In this document: positions 35,659 through 43,672 of the stretch, piece after piece
Numbering within the stretch: position 1 is the stretch's first letter
Layout: each line of letters begins with the position of its first letter
Assembly: GCF_019443285.1 (NCBI RefSeq)
Contig: NZ_CP080327.1
Location: forward strand, 2,166,001-2,230,000
From: Aquisediminimonas profunda
Lineage (GTDB): Bacteria > Pseudomonadota > Alphaproteobacteria > Sphingomonadales > Sphingomonadaceae
Length of the DNA stretch: 64,000 nucleotides
Direction: 5' to 3'
The notes under the pieces: model-generated
The model's database searches: none
What the model was told of the DNA's origin: nothing
The model's input: the letters and a program-made list of their open reading frames with translations, nothing else
Translations under genes and position numbers: made by a program

Positions 35659-36863
35659 ATCGTGACCCCCAGCGCCTCTGCCACTGTAAAGATGTCCTTG
35701 TCGCCGCGTCCGCACAGATTGGCGACGATGATCTGATCTTTGGCCATTTTGGGGGCGATGCGCATGACAGCAGCAATCGCATGGCTGGGTTCGAGCGCCG
35801 GAATGATGCCTTCCAGTCTGCACACGAGCTTGAATGCCTCCAAAGCTTCAATGTCGGTCGCGCTTTCGTATCGGACTCGGCCAATTTCATGGAGCCAGCT
35901 GTGCTCAGGACCGATACCCGGATAATCAAGGCCTGCGGAAATGCTGTGCGCTTCGGTGATCTGTCCGTCTTCATCCTGCAGAAGATATGTCTTGTTGCCA
36001 TGCAGGATCCCTGGGGATCCGCCGGCAAGGCTCGCAGCATGCTCTTTGTCGAGTCCATGCCCCGCAGCCTCGACTCCAAGCATTTGGACTTCTCGATCGT
36101 CAAGGAACGGGTGAAAAAGTCCAATCGCATTCGAACCGCCGCCAATTGCTGCCACCAGAAGGTCTGGTAAACGACCTTCGCGCTTCAATATTTGCTCGCG
36201 AGCCTCCCGGCCGATGACGGACTGAAAGTCTCGGACAAGTTCGGGGTAGGGATGGGGGCCTGCTGCAGTTCCGATAATATAGAACGTGTCGCTCACGTTC
36301 GCGACCCAATGCCGCAGCGCCTCATTCATTGCGTCCTTCAGTGTACGCGATCCGCTTTCTACCGAATGCACTTCCGCACCAAGTAGCTTCATCCGAAATA
36401 CGTTCGGCTGCTGGCGCTCAATATCGCGTGCACCCATGAAAATTGTGCAGGGCAGTCCGAAGCGGGCAGCAACGGTGGCCGTAGCCACTCCATGCTGGCC
36501 TGCGCCGGTTTCTGCAATGATCTTGGTCTTCCCCATCCGCATTGCGAGCAGGATTTGGCCAATACAGTTGTTTATCTTGTGGGCACCTGTGTGGTTGAGC
36601 TCGTCTCGCTTGAAGTAGATTTTTGCCCCGCCAAGCTCTTCAGTCAGCCTTTCCGCAAAGTAGAGGGGGCTAGGGCGACCGACATAATGTTCGAGCAAAT
36701 CGTCAAATTGCAACGCAAAGGCAGGATCGACCTTGGCGGCCTCGTAGTGGCGTTCAAGATCAAGGATGAGTGGCATCAGCGTTTCGGCGACATAGCGACC
36801 ACCAAATTGGCCAAAATGCCCGCGTTCGTCCGGACCGGTGCGAAGAGAGTTTGAAAGAGTCAT
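35655..36863 (-). CDS. trpB: Tryptophan synthase beta
   Basis: 402 aa PLP enzyme. The cofactor lysine is Lys96 in HTGAHKINN; the phosphate-binding loop is [24 protein letters not shown] and the C-terminal LEPSHAIA are present. It condenses indole with serine. Overlaps trpA by ATGA and trpF by 4 nt (36860-36863), so the trpF-B-A genes are translationally coupled. Confidence 0.98.
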   Translation of the reverse strand: MTLSNSLRTGPDERGHFGQFGGRYVAETLMPLILDLERHYEAAKVDPAFALQFDDLLEHYVGRPSPLYFAERLTEELGGAKIYFKRDELNHTGAHKINNCIGQILLAMRMGKTKIIAETGAGQHGVATATVAARFGLPCTIFMGARDIERQQPNVFRMKLLGAEVHSVESGSRTLKDAMNEALRHWVANVSDTFYIIGTAAGPHPYPELVRDFQSVIGREAREQILKREGRLPDLLVAAIGGGSNAIGLFHPFLDDREVQMLGVEAAGHGLDKEHAASLAGGSPGILHGNKTYLLQDEDGQITEAHSISAGLDYPGIGPEHSWLHEIGRVRYESATDIEALEAFKLVCRLEGIIPALEPSHAIAAVMRIAPKMAKDQIIVANLCGRGDKDIFTVAEALGVTI

Positions 36864-37498
36864 AATCTGGCGGCTGCTTTAAGGAACGCAGCGATCTTGT
36901 CCACATCCTTGATGCCCGGAGCAGATTCTACCCCGGATGATGTATCGACCAGTTGAGCCCCGGTGACCCGAATAGCCTCTGCGACATTGTCGGGAGTCAA
37001 TCCACCTGCGAGACCCCAAGCCATAGGATGCACGAAGCCAGCAAGCAGGGTCCAGTCGAAGCGTACGCCCATTCCACCGGGCAGAGCTGCATCATCCGGC
37101 TGCAATGTGTCATAAAGCAGGAAATCGGACGCGCCAATATGGAAGGCCGCTGATTTCAAATCGTCGGCAGTGCGGATGCCGATTGCGCTCCACGTCTCAC
37201 GCTCGCACTGCGCCCGGATCGCAGCGGCCCGACCCGGCGTTGTCTTGTGAAGCTGGATTACGTCGAGATTTCCTGCCTCGATCGCCTGTTCAAGCAGCGC
37301 ATTGCAGGGATCGACGAAAACGCCGACCCGCCGGACATGGTGGGGAATTGGCCCAACAAGCGCACGCGCCTCATCGAAGGAAATGCTGCGTGGACTGGGA
37401 GGATAAAAATTCAGCCCGATATGACTGGTGCCGTGCTTGATGGCGGCATCAATGGTCTCAGGCGTCTTGAGCCCGCAAATCTTCGTTTTTACAGGCAT
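36860..37498 (-). CDS. trpF: Phosphoribosylanthranilate isomerase
   Basis: 212 aa from ATG at 37498 ([20 protein letters not shown]). KICGLK holds the catalytic Cys and the later Asp is in [23 protein letters not shown] and [14 protein letters not shown] form the phosphate-binding end. It isomerises PRA to CdRP in tryptophan synthesis. The start lies 4 nt after the pyrF stop. Confidence 0.97.
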   Translation of the reverse strand: MPVKTKICGLKTPETIDAAIKHGTSHIGLNFYPPSPRSISFDEARALVGPIPHHVRRVGVFVDPCNALLEQAIEAGNLDVIQLHKTTPGRAAAIRAQCERETWSAIGIRTADDLKSAAFHIGASDFLLYDTLQPDDAALPGGMGVRFDWTLLAGFVHPMAWGLAGGLTPDNVAEAIRVTGAQLVDTSSGVESAPGIKDVDKIAAFLKAAARL

Positions 37499-37502
37499 GG
37501 GC

Positions 37503-38177
37503 TCAGAGAGTGGCTTCGATTGCGCGGGCGGCAATACCTGGATTGTCTGCCTGCGTGATGGGACGTCCGACGACTATGATCGAGGCGCCGGCATCAAGGG
37601 CCGCACGCGGAGTGACGACGCGCTTCTGGTCACCTGCGCTTCCATCGGCAGGCCTCACGCCTGGAACGACAAAAAAGCCTTTGGGCCAGAGCTTGCGAGC
37701 AGCTTTGACTTCATTTCCCGAACAGACGACTCCATCAAGACCCGCGTCCTTTGCCAAAAGTGTCAAACGTTCGACTTGCGCATGGGGATCTGCATCAAGG
37801 CCGATTGATTGGAGGTCAGTTCCGTCCAGGCTTGTGAGAACTGTGACGCCCACGACCTTTGTGCCTTCCGGCGCAGCGGCCTTGGCATCTTCCATCATTG
37901 CTCTGCCGCCACTTGCATGAACTGTGAGGATGGCAGGCTTCAAAGGCCGCAGGGCCTGAACTGCCTTTGCCACAGTGTTGGGAATGTCGTGCAATTTGAG
38001 GTCAAGGAAGATCGGGAGGCCCAAAGCAGCCATTTCCCGGACACCGGCTCGCCCGTTGGCAGAGAAAAACTCAAGGCCGAGCTTGATCCCTCCAACATGG
38101 CCCTTCACACTTGCTGCAATCGCCTTTGCTCGATCCAGATCTGGCGTGTCCAGCGCGACGAAAATCTTGGATGTCAT
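37503..38177 (-). CDS. pyrF: Orotidine 5'-phosphate decarboxylase
   Basis: 224 aa TIM barrel. FVALDTPDLDRA, the catalytic DLKLHDIPNTV (Asp-x-Lys-x2-Asp) and GVRPADGSAGDQKRVVTP are diagnostic. It makes UMP, the last step of pyrimidine synthesis. The start overlaps the LapA-like gene by 4 nt. The pyrF-trpF linkage is typical of sphingomonads. Confidence 0.98.
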   Translation of the reverse strand: MTSKIFVALDTPDLDRAKAIAASVKGHVGGIKLGLEFFSANGRAGVREMAALGLPIFLDLKLHDIPNTVAKAVQALRPLKPAILTVHASGGRAMMEDAKAAAPEGTKVVGVTVLTSLDGTDLQSIGLDADPHAQVERLTLLAKDAGLDGVVCSGNEVKAARKLWPKGFFVVPGVRPADGSAGDQKRVVTPRAALDAGASIIVVGRPITQADNPGIAARAIEATL

Positions 38178-38509
38178 GCAACCCCCGGGGGAACTGCAAT
38201 AGGTGCGGCACCGGGCGGTATCGCCCCGGCAGGTGCAATTCTTTCAGCGGGCGGCGCCGGATTTACCGCCTCAGCCAATGCTTTTTCCATAGTATTGATC
38301 CTGCGTTTCAGGCTCCACCGCGTTGCGCGGTGGATCAGCATGGCAGGAACCAGACCAATGAGGAACGCCGCAAAAAGCAAGACTGGAAGCCGTGTATCAA
38401 GCTGCAGGCCGCCCCAAAGGTTCAGTGTAACCATGCTCCAGTTGTTGAATGCGAACAGCATCGCTGCGACTGCGATCAGCACCCAGAACAATGTCTTCAG
38501 GAATTGCAT
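38174..38509 (-). CDS. LapA-domain (DUF1049) membrane protein
   Basis: 111 aa. Two membrane helices, TLFWVLIAVAAMLFAFNNW and LPVLLFAAFLIGLVPAMLIHR, flank a short loop (TLNLWGGLQLDTRLP) as in LapA/YciS proteins; a basic coiled stretch and a Pro/Ala-rich tail follow. In E. coli the relative acts in LPS assembly control. First gene of the pyrF-trp-accD-folC operon. Confidence 0.85.
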   Translation of the reverse strand: MQFLKTLFWVLIAVAAMLFAFNNWSMVTLNLWGGLQLDTRLPVLLFAAFLIGLVPAMLIHRATRWSLKRRINTMEKALAEAVNPAPPAERIAPAGAIPPGAAPIAVPPGVA

Positions 38510-38545
38510 CGCTTACCCATCTTATTGTTGACCCTCAAATATGAC

Positions 38546-40831
38546 TTAGGCCGCAACCGGCCCGGCTGCAATCTCGCGTTGCAGAGTTTCGAACAGGTCG
38601 GGAATGTGGAGAAGCCTCGGGCGTTCCTCATCCAGCACGGCATAGAGCAATTCGCGTTTGAGCGCAGTGGCTTCTTCAGGGTCAATGCCTGCGCTGGAAA
38701 TCACGATGTCGAAAAGCCGGTCGGCGCCATGTAGCCGCCCCCAGAGATAGTCATTTTCGCGATAGGACCGGCTGAAGAACGCACCAAAGCTGTTAAGCTG
38801 AATTCCCTTGAGAGTTTCGAGCACGCCTTTGCGGATCGCGGTCGCATCTTCTGGCGAAATGCGATCGACCTTGATCGGGTCGAATTCATCCAGACCTTCG
38901 CCCTGCAGCATGGGCAATGTCGTGAGGTCGTAAAAAGGGAAGCCCAAATACGCATAGAGGATGGTGCGGCGCGACGATTTGGGACAATTGCCGATGGCCT
39001 GAGCGAATTCCGCATCGATTTCAGCATCAAGCTCTGTCAGGCCGCGTTGCGCTTCGATATCATCGAGCATTGCTGCGGCGTTATCATGGCTTAGCAATTC
39101 ATAGAAACCGACGCCTTCGCGGTCGAGGTAGCGCGAGAGCAGTTTGAAGATTGCATCCCGCAGCGGCTCCACATCGTCTTCTGCAACGCGACCATCGACC
39201 TGAAGTGCATCAATAGCCCGCAAGACGAAGCGCAGTCGCCGGATCCGGAACCTCAAATCGTGCGCGCGGAAGAACTGGATGGCAGCAGTACTGGCGCCTT
39301 TTCCGGGACCGAGCGTAATCATGTCCGCACCGCGCCGGCGGACCTCATCCCAAAGCGACTGTCTCAGCGTGTCGAAACGGTGGCCACGCAGTTCGGGATC
39401 CTGACGCGCGGCAAGTGCTGCAATCTCTTCAACGATATGAGACAATTTGGCGTGGCCATAAGCTGCATAGCTGTAGCCCGCGTCGCGCGCGGCGCGTTCC
39501 TGCGCCTTGTTGCGCCAATTCTTGAGTCGGGCGGCCGTTGGATTGTCGAGGAAGAATGTCCTGCCAAGCATGGCCTCGATTGCCGCTTCAACATCAGGGC
39601 GCATCGCGTCGATGATGCGTTGCATGCGCCGGATCCGGGAGGACCTTCCTTCGATTGCCTCCAGACTGTCGCGAATGGGCTGTTCGCGGGGAATGTCCGA
39701 CATTGCCCCGAAGATGGTCGCGAAGAAGCCCGGCAGTTCAGCCTTGCCTTTCTTCGTCAGCCGGACTGAGCGCATGCCGGGCTTCGGATCGATATAGACG
39801 AAACGCCGGTCCACTTCGCGGCGCGACGGGCGATCCCGCAGCGCCTCGACTGCAGGGCCAAACGGCGCGTTGGCAAGCACTGAACCATCAATCAGGATTG
39901 CCGTTTCTGCCTTGCTGCTGACGCCAGGAAGTGATCTGGCGAGAAACTCGAACCGTCCCGGCCAGGTCTGTCCGCGATCAGCCAGCACGCCATCAATTTC
40001 TGAAACGTTCAACGGCGGAAAGGCCCCGGGGAAGCTGGCCGTCGCGCGCGCGGCAAAGGTCAGTGCCGCAACGTCACCGAAGTGTGTACCGCGCGCCGCA
40101 CGATCCGTGAAGGAGAGCGTCAGCCGGTGCTCGGTTTCGATGACGTGGCTTGGACTGTGCAGGCGGAGCGTTTCGGGATGCCCGGCAAAGTCTGTCACCG
40201 TGACGAACAGATCAAGCGGCTGGGCTGCGGGCAGGAGGCGTCGTTCCGTTTTCGACCGAGCCATGGCATCGAACGCGTCAAGGAGCATGTTCGTGAAGAC
40301 CGGACCGCCGAACGGCGGCTCGAACCAGCGGGCGCGGACGAAGCGGGAGAGCTTGCTGCGCACCTCATCCCGGCCTTCGGCAGCAACCGTCCGGTCAACC
40401 GTTCCGCCACGCCGACTGAGCGCGAGCCAGGCAATCGGCGTGGCCCAGAACTTGGTGAAGGAGGACATCGGCCGCGCATCGGGATCAAGCAGCCTGTCGA
40501 CATCGGCATTGTCCAGCCACATGTCCGTCAGCGGATCGAGCGACTGGCCGCTGGTGATGGCCTTGGCAAGGAAGATGCCGTTGATGCCGCCGGCGCTGGC
40601 GCCTGCAATGATGTCATTGAGGACGCGCAGCTTCAGATGCGCTGTCTTCTCGATGAGCCTGAACAGCTCCACATAGACCGCTTCGACCTTGGTGCCGGGC
40701 GTCAGGCCGCTGTGATAGGCACGGCTGGCGCGGACAAGGTGCCACACTTCCTTGGTGACGCCATGCATGTAGATGGCAAGGCTGATCCCGCCATAACAGA
40801 CAAGGGCCAGCCTGAGTTCCTTCTCGCGCAT
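38546..40831 (-). CDS. Patatin-like phospholipase family protein
   Basis: 761 aa. The N-terminal patatin domain has the oxyanion loop ALVCYGGISLAIYMHGVTKEV, nucleophile Ser in GASAGGINGIFLAKA and the dyad Asp in LIDGSVLANAPFGPAV. The long C-terminal part is the DUF3376-type extension found in these large bacterial patatins. It probably hydrolyses acyl lipids; location and substrate are unknown. It lies 36 nt upstream of the LapA-like gene on the same strand and could share a transcript. Confidence 0.88.
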   Translation of the reverse strand: MREKELRLALVCYGGISLAIYMHGVTKEVWHLVRASRAYHSGLTPGTKVEAVYVELFRLIEKTAHLKLRVLNDIIAGASAGGINGIFLAKAITSGQSLDPLTDMWLDNADVDRLLDPDARPMSSFTKFWATPIAWLALSRRGGTVDRTVAAEGRDEVRSKLSRFVRARWFEPPFGGPVFTNMLLDAFDAMARSKTERRLLPAAQPLDLFVTVTDFAGHPETLRLHSPSHVIETEHRLTLSFTDRAARGTHFGDVAALTFAARATASFPGAFPPLNVSEIDGVLADRGQTWPGRFEFLARSLPGVSSKAETAILIDGSVLANAPFGPAVEALRDRPSRREVDRRFVYIDPKPGMRSVRLTKKGKAELPGFFATIFGAMSDIPREQPIRDSLEAIEGRSSRIRRMQRIIDAMRPDVEAAIEAMLGRTFFLDNPTAARLKNWRNKAQERAARDAGYSYAAYGHAKLSHIVEEIAALAARQDPELRGHRFDTLRQSLWDEVRRRGADMITLGPGKGASTAAIQFFRAHDLRFRIRRLRFVLRAIDALQVDGRVAEDDVEPLRDAIFKLLSRYLDREGVGFYELLSHDNAAAMLDDIEAQRGLTELDAEIDAEFAQAIGNCPKSSRRTILYAYLGFPFYDLTTLPMLQGEGLDEFDPIKVDRISPEDATAIRKGVLETLKGIQLNSFGAFFSRSYRENDYLWGRLHGADRLFDIVISSAGIDPEEATALKRELLYAVLDEERPRLLHIPDLFETLQREIAAGPVAA

Positions 40832-40934
40832 GCCGGCAGACTGGCACCGGGGTCAGCGAATGTCGAGTAGGGCTTGCTCAATGACGGGCTTTGCGTAAGG
40901 CGACGGGCGAGACAAACTGGATCAGGGGTGAAGG

Positions 40935-41606
40935 ATGGAGTTCGATGATGTTGTGTTGGGCCGGCGGAGCATTCGCGGATACAAGCCCGATCCGGTTCCC
41001 CGCGAACTGATCGAGGAGATCCTGGCGATCGCGATGCGCGCGCCGTCTTCGATGAATACCCAGCCCTGGAACTTCACCGTGCTGACCGGAGAGCCGCTTG
41101 ACCGGATCCGGCAGGGCAACACCGAGCGCAACCTGGCCGGCATCCCGCATTCCCGCGAGTTCCGCACCGGCCATGCCTTTGCCGGTGTCCACCGCGACCG
41201 GCAGGTCGGCGTTGCCAAGCAGCTGTTCAGCGCCATGGGCATTGCCCGCGACGATGCGCCAGCCCGGCAGGACTGGGTGCTGCGCGGCTTCCGCCAGTTC
41301 GATGCGCCCGTCTGCGTGATCATCACCTATGACCGGGAGCTGGCCGACAGCGACGATACCGCCTTCGATTGCGGTGCCGTGACGACGGCACTCGTCAACG
41401 CCGCCTGGTCGCGCGGACTGGGCTGCGTCATCAACAGCCAGGGCATCATGCAGTCCCCCGTGGTGCGCGAACATGCCGGCATCGCGGAGGATCAGGTCAT
41501 CATGAAGGCCGTCGCACTCGGCTGGCCCGACGACAGCTTCCCCGCCAACGCCGTCGTTTCGGAACGCAAGTCCGTGGCCGAAGCGGCGCGGTTCGTTGGG
41601 TTCTGA
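40935..41606 (+). CDS. Nitroreductase family protein
   Basis: 223 aa. The FMN-binding start (RRSIRGYKPDPVPRELIEEILAIAMRAPSSMNTQPW) and KAVALGWPDDSFPANAV near the end are typical of NfsB/FMN-nitroreductases. It should be a flavin-dependent NAD(P)H oxidoreductase acting on nitroaromatics or quinones. Divergent from the patatin gene by about 100 bp and followed by a large palindrome. Confidence 0.93.
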   Translation: MEFDDVVLGRRSIRGYKPDPVPRELIEEILAIAMRAPSSMNTQPWNFTVLTGEPLDRIRQGNTERNLAGIPHSREFRTGHAFAGVHRDRQVGVAKQLFSAMGIARDDAPARQDWVLRGFRQFDAPVCVIITYDRELADSDDTAFDCGAVTTALVNAAWSRGLGCVINSQGIMQSPVVREHAGIAEDQVIMKAVALGWPDDSFPANAVVSERKSVAEAARFVGF

Positions 41607-41626
41607 AGCGTCCTGCCTAGCCTGAC

Positions 41627-41707
41627 CGTCGCCCCTGCGCAGGCAGGGGCCTGTGAGAGGCCTTGGCACTGACTGCCGCAGAGGCCCCTGCCTGCGCAGG
41701 GGCGACG
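41627..41707. repeat. Large intergenic palindrome
   Basis: Two 26-bp arms (41627-41652 and 41682-41707) are exact reverse complements, each containing ccctgcgcaggcagggg in one orientation or the other. The 29-bp centre is not symmetric. It sits between convergent genes, so the RNA hairpin could stop transcription both ways. The form recalls dispersed REP-like palindromes. Confidence 0.85.
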
Positions 41708-41717
41708 ATTCAAGACC

Positions 41718-42122
41718 CTAGCCCGGCATGCGCTCAAAGGCAGGCACGTCGCCGGTTTCGACCCAGGGCAGCTTGGTCTGCGCATAGAAGTGGATCGCCG
41801 GGGCAAAGCGTGATGGATCGTCGAGCGTCCCGGCCTTGATGAAGAACAGGTCCGGCGCTGCATCCGCCTTGGTGAAAAGCGGGGAGCCGCAGTTCGGGCA
41901 GAAGATACGCTCAACCCGCCCGCCGCTGTCACCACTGTCATCATAGCTCTTGGGCGTGCCTTCTATGGCAACCGTCCCGTTGGGAAAGCCCATGACGATC
42001 GAAAAGGCGCTGCCCGCTTGCTTCTGGCAATGCGTGCAATGGCAGATGCCCTGCATCACCGGTTCGGCCTCTGCGCGATAGCGGATCGCGCCGCACAGGC
42101 ATCCGCCCACCAATTCCGTCAT
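41718..42122 (-). CDS. GFA-family protein
   Basis: 134 aa. Zinc-binding blocks CLCGAIRY, CHCTHCQKQAGSAF and CPNCGSPLF match the GFA family (glutathione-dependent formaldehyde-activating enzyme type). Most small GFA proteins have no proven reaction. The next minus-strand gene begins just upstream. Confidence 0.92.
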   Translation of the reverse strand: MTELVGGCLCGAIRYRAEAEPVMQGICHCTHCQKQAGSAFSIVMGFPNGTVAIEGTPKSYDDSGDSGGRVERIFCPNCGSPLFTKADAAPDLFFIKAGTLDDPSRFAPAIHFYAQTKLPWVETGDVPAFERMPG

Positions 42123-42124
42123 GT

Positions 42125-42331
42125 CTATCCTCCTGAACGACTGCGTATGAATTCGACCACACCGGCCGAGATGAACCCGATCACAAAGCCGAGCGGGCCG
42201 GTGATGAAGATGCCGAGCAAGGGCCCCTGATTGGCCTCTGGCGTGAAGATGATCGGCCCGACAAAGCCGCCGACAAATCCGATTAGCCCAAGCAGACAGC
42301 CGCCCCGAAATGCCGAACGCATCACTGCCAT
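42125..42331 (-). CDS. Small two-helix membrane protein
   Basis: 68 aa from ATG at 42331, with GGGAGG upstream; a longer frame to 42448 has unlikely composition. Two glycine-rich membrane segments (GCLLGLIGFVGGFVGPIIF and LLGIFITGPLGFVIGFISAGVVEF) make it an inner-membrane protein. Family unknown. It is 2 nt upstream of the GFA gene and probably co-transcribed. Confidence 0.65.
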   Translation of the reverse strand: MAVMRSAFRGGCLLGLIGFVGGFVGPIIFTPEANQGPLLGIFITGPLGFVIGFISAGVVEFIRSRSGG

Positions 42332-42410
42332 GATCGCGATCCTCCCACAGAGGGAGAGGTGAGCGAAGCCGCGGAACTTGTCAAACTTGTCATTCCGTTC
42401 CGGTAACCGG

Positions 42411-42566
42411 TTACCAGTAATTGGGCGGACCGGGGCGTTCAGGCACATCTACGAAATCGTCCTCATCCTCGTCTTCCTCCTCCTCCGGTTTGGGCAGTTC
42501 GACGCCCAGTGCGGCGGCGAGCGACTTCAGATCGGGCGGCGCGGGTGTGCCGGACTCTTCGCCCAT
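42411..42566 (-). CDS. Small acidic protein downstream of hicB
   Basis: 51 aa, short enough to be easily missed. The ATG at 42566 lies 9 nt after the HicB stop. The protein begins MGEESGTPAPPDLKSLAAAL, has a run of Glu/Asp (PEEEEDEDEDDF) and ends RPGPPNYW. No clear Shine-Dalgarno is seen. Composition is protein-like and its place makes it a possible third gene of the toxin-antitoxin operon. No family recognised. Confidence 0.45.
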   Translation of the reverse strand: MGEESGTPAPPDLKSLAAALGVELPKPEEEEDEDEDDFVDVPERPGPPNYW

Positions 42567-42575
42567 ATAGGCGGA

Positions 42576-42926
42576 CTATGCCGCACGCCCGACCGCTTCT
42601 GCGAGGACATTCGCGACATAGGCATTCAAGGAAACGCCTTCGCGCGCCGCCACAATCTTCAGCTTTTCGTGAAGCGACCGGGGCACCCTTTGCCGCCATT
42701 GCCCGGCGGCTTGCGGTCCGGGAATTTTGCGGCCCGATTGCCTTGCTGCATCAATCCACTCGACGATAGCGGATTCTGCATCGGCAAGCGCCGCCTCCGG
42801 CGTATCGCCGTCGCCTGTGCAGCCGGGCAACGCCGGAACAGTCGCCAGCCAGCCGCAGCCATTCGCCGGAGACAGCGGCTCGACAAGTATCGCGTATCCC
42901 GATTCAGTCTGTTTCAAAGCCGCCAT
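42576..42926 (-). CDS. hicB: HicB-like antitoxin
   Basis: 116 aa. The N-terminal HicB fold (YAILVEPLSPANGCGWLATVPALPGCTGDGDTPEAALADA) is a degraded RNase-H-like domain. The C terminus (VPRSLHEKLKIVAAREGVSLNAYVANVLAEAV) is a ribbon-helix-helix DNA-binding segment. It should neutralise HicA and repress the operon. The start overlaps the toxin gene by 23 nt. Confidence 0.9.
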   Translation of the reverse strand: MAALKQTESGYAILVEPLSPANGCGWLATVPALPGCTGDGDTPEAALADAESAIVEWIDAARQSGRKIPGPQAAGQWRQRVPRSLHEKLKIVAAREGVSLNAYVANVLAEAVGRAA

Positions 42927-43167
42927 CTTCGTTCGCCTCTGCGTAGTTCATCAACAGGCGCACATAGACAGGCTTGATAGGCCGCCGCGATGGGATCGTG
43001 AGGATCGCCTCCGAGCCCGGAATGACGACCTTCCAATGCGATCCTCCACCCGAAGGTGGCAGGCAGGCCCAGCCCAATCCATCACACACTCTTCGCACGT
43101 CCTCGATCGACCAATCGCCTGCCGGATTGCGTCGCATCGCGCGCAAGAGTTTGTCCGCCTTGGTCAT
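42904..43167 (-). CDS. hicA: HicA-like toxin
   Basis: 87 aa from ATG at 43167 (MTKADKLLRAMRRNP); an upstream start at 43191 would put the operator inside the gene. A dsRBD-like fold with GWACLPPSGGGSHWKVVIP carries the HicA catalytic His (GSHW) and ends in the usual basic helix. HicA cleaves mRNA when freed from HicB. The toxin-first order is normal for hicAB. Confidence 0.88.
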   Translation of the reverse strand: MTKADKLLRAMRRNPAGDWSIEDVRRVCDGLGWACLPPSGGGSHWKVVIPGSEAILTIPSRRPIKPVYVRLLMNYAEANEDGGFETD

Positions 43168-43169
43168 TG

Positions 43170-43191
43170 TTGATACCTTATACGGTATCAA
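43170..43191. promoter_or_regulatory. hicAB operator palindrome
   Basis: Perfect inverted repeat TTGATACC-6 nt-GGTATCAA, ending 2 nt before the hicA ATG and covering its ribosome-binding region. The RHH tail of HicB is the obvious ligand, giving autoregulation. The link to HicB is inferred from position. Confidence 0.7.
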
Positions 43192-43248
43192 TAGGCAAGC
43201 CGGATGCAGTAGTAGCCGCCATGGACCGGTAGAGGGCCTTCGCCCAGA

Positions 43249-43638
43249 TCAGGCCAGTGGCCTGCCCGTGTAATCATACTCAATGCTGGAGAAGCTGTCT
43301 CGCGCGAAGCCGTAGAGTAGCTTCAGGCCATTCGGCCCGGCGACGATCGCGTGTTCGGTGCCGCCCGGGATGAAGGCGGCCACATCGGGTCTGAGTTCCA
43401 TCGTCTTGTTATCGGCATGCACCACGGCCGAGCCGCCAAGGCAGAAATAGAATTCGGACGGATCGTGGCGGTGGAATTTCAGATGGCCGCCGGGGGGAAA
43501 TTCGGCAACGCCCACCACAAGCGAGCCGCTGGGCGTGCGATCGGCGCAGATCAGCGTCTGCCAGGTCAACTCCCCGTCGCGCGCCTCTCCCTCAAGCGGA
43601 AGCCCGCCATAGGCAACAGTGAAGGCCTCTTTCGTCAT
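43249..43638 (-). CDS. Cupin-domain protein
   Basis: 129 aa single cupin. The metal motif 1 reads FPPGGHLKFHRHDPSEFYFCLGG (His-x-His...Glu) and motif 2 is PGGTEHAI. It is probably a small metal enzyme or sensor; substrate unknown. It lies close upstream of hicAB and 34 nt downstream of the acylase gene on the same strand. Confidence 0.88.
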   Translation of the reverse strand: MTKEAFTVAYGGLPLEGEARDGELTWQTLICADRTPSGSLVVGVAEFPPGGHLKFHRHDPSEFYFCLGGSAVVHADNKTMELRPDVAAFIPGGTEHAIVAGPNGLKLLYGFARDSFSSIEYDYTGRPLA

Positions 43639-43672
43639 CTGGTCTCCTCACAATCGTCAAATGTGGGCGGTC

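Noticed and set aside
39870-40870. Two long plus-strand open frames (268 and 262 codons)
   Set aside because: Both are antisense to the patatin-like gene, which has its catalytic Ser and Asp motifs.
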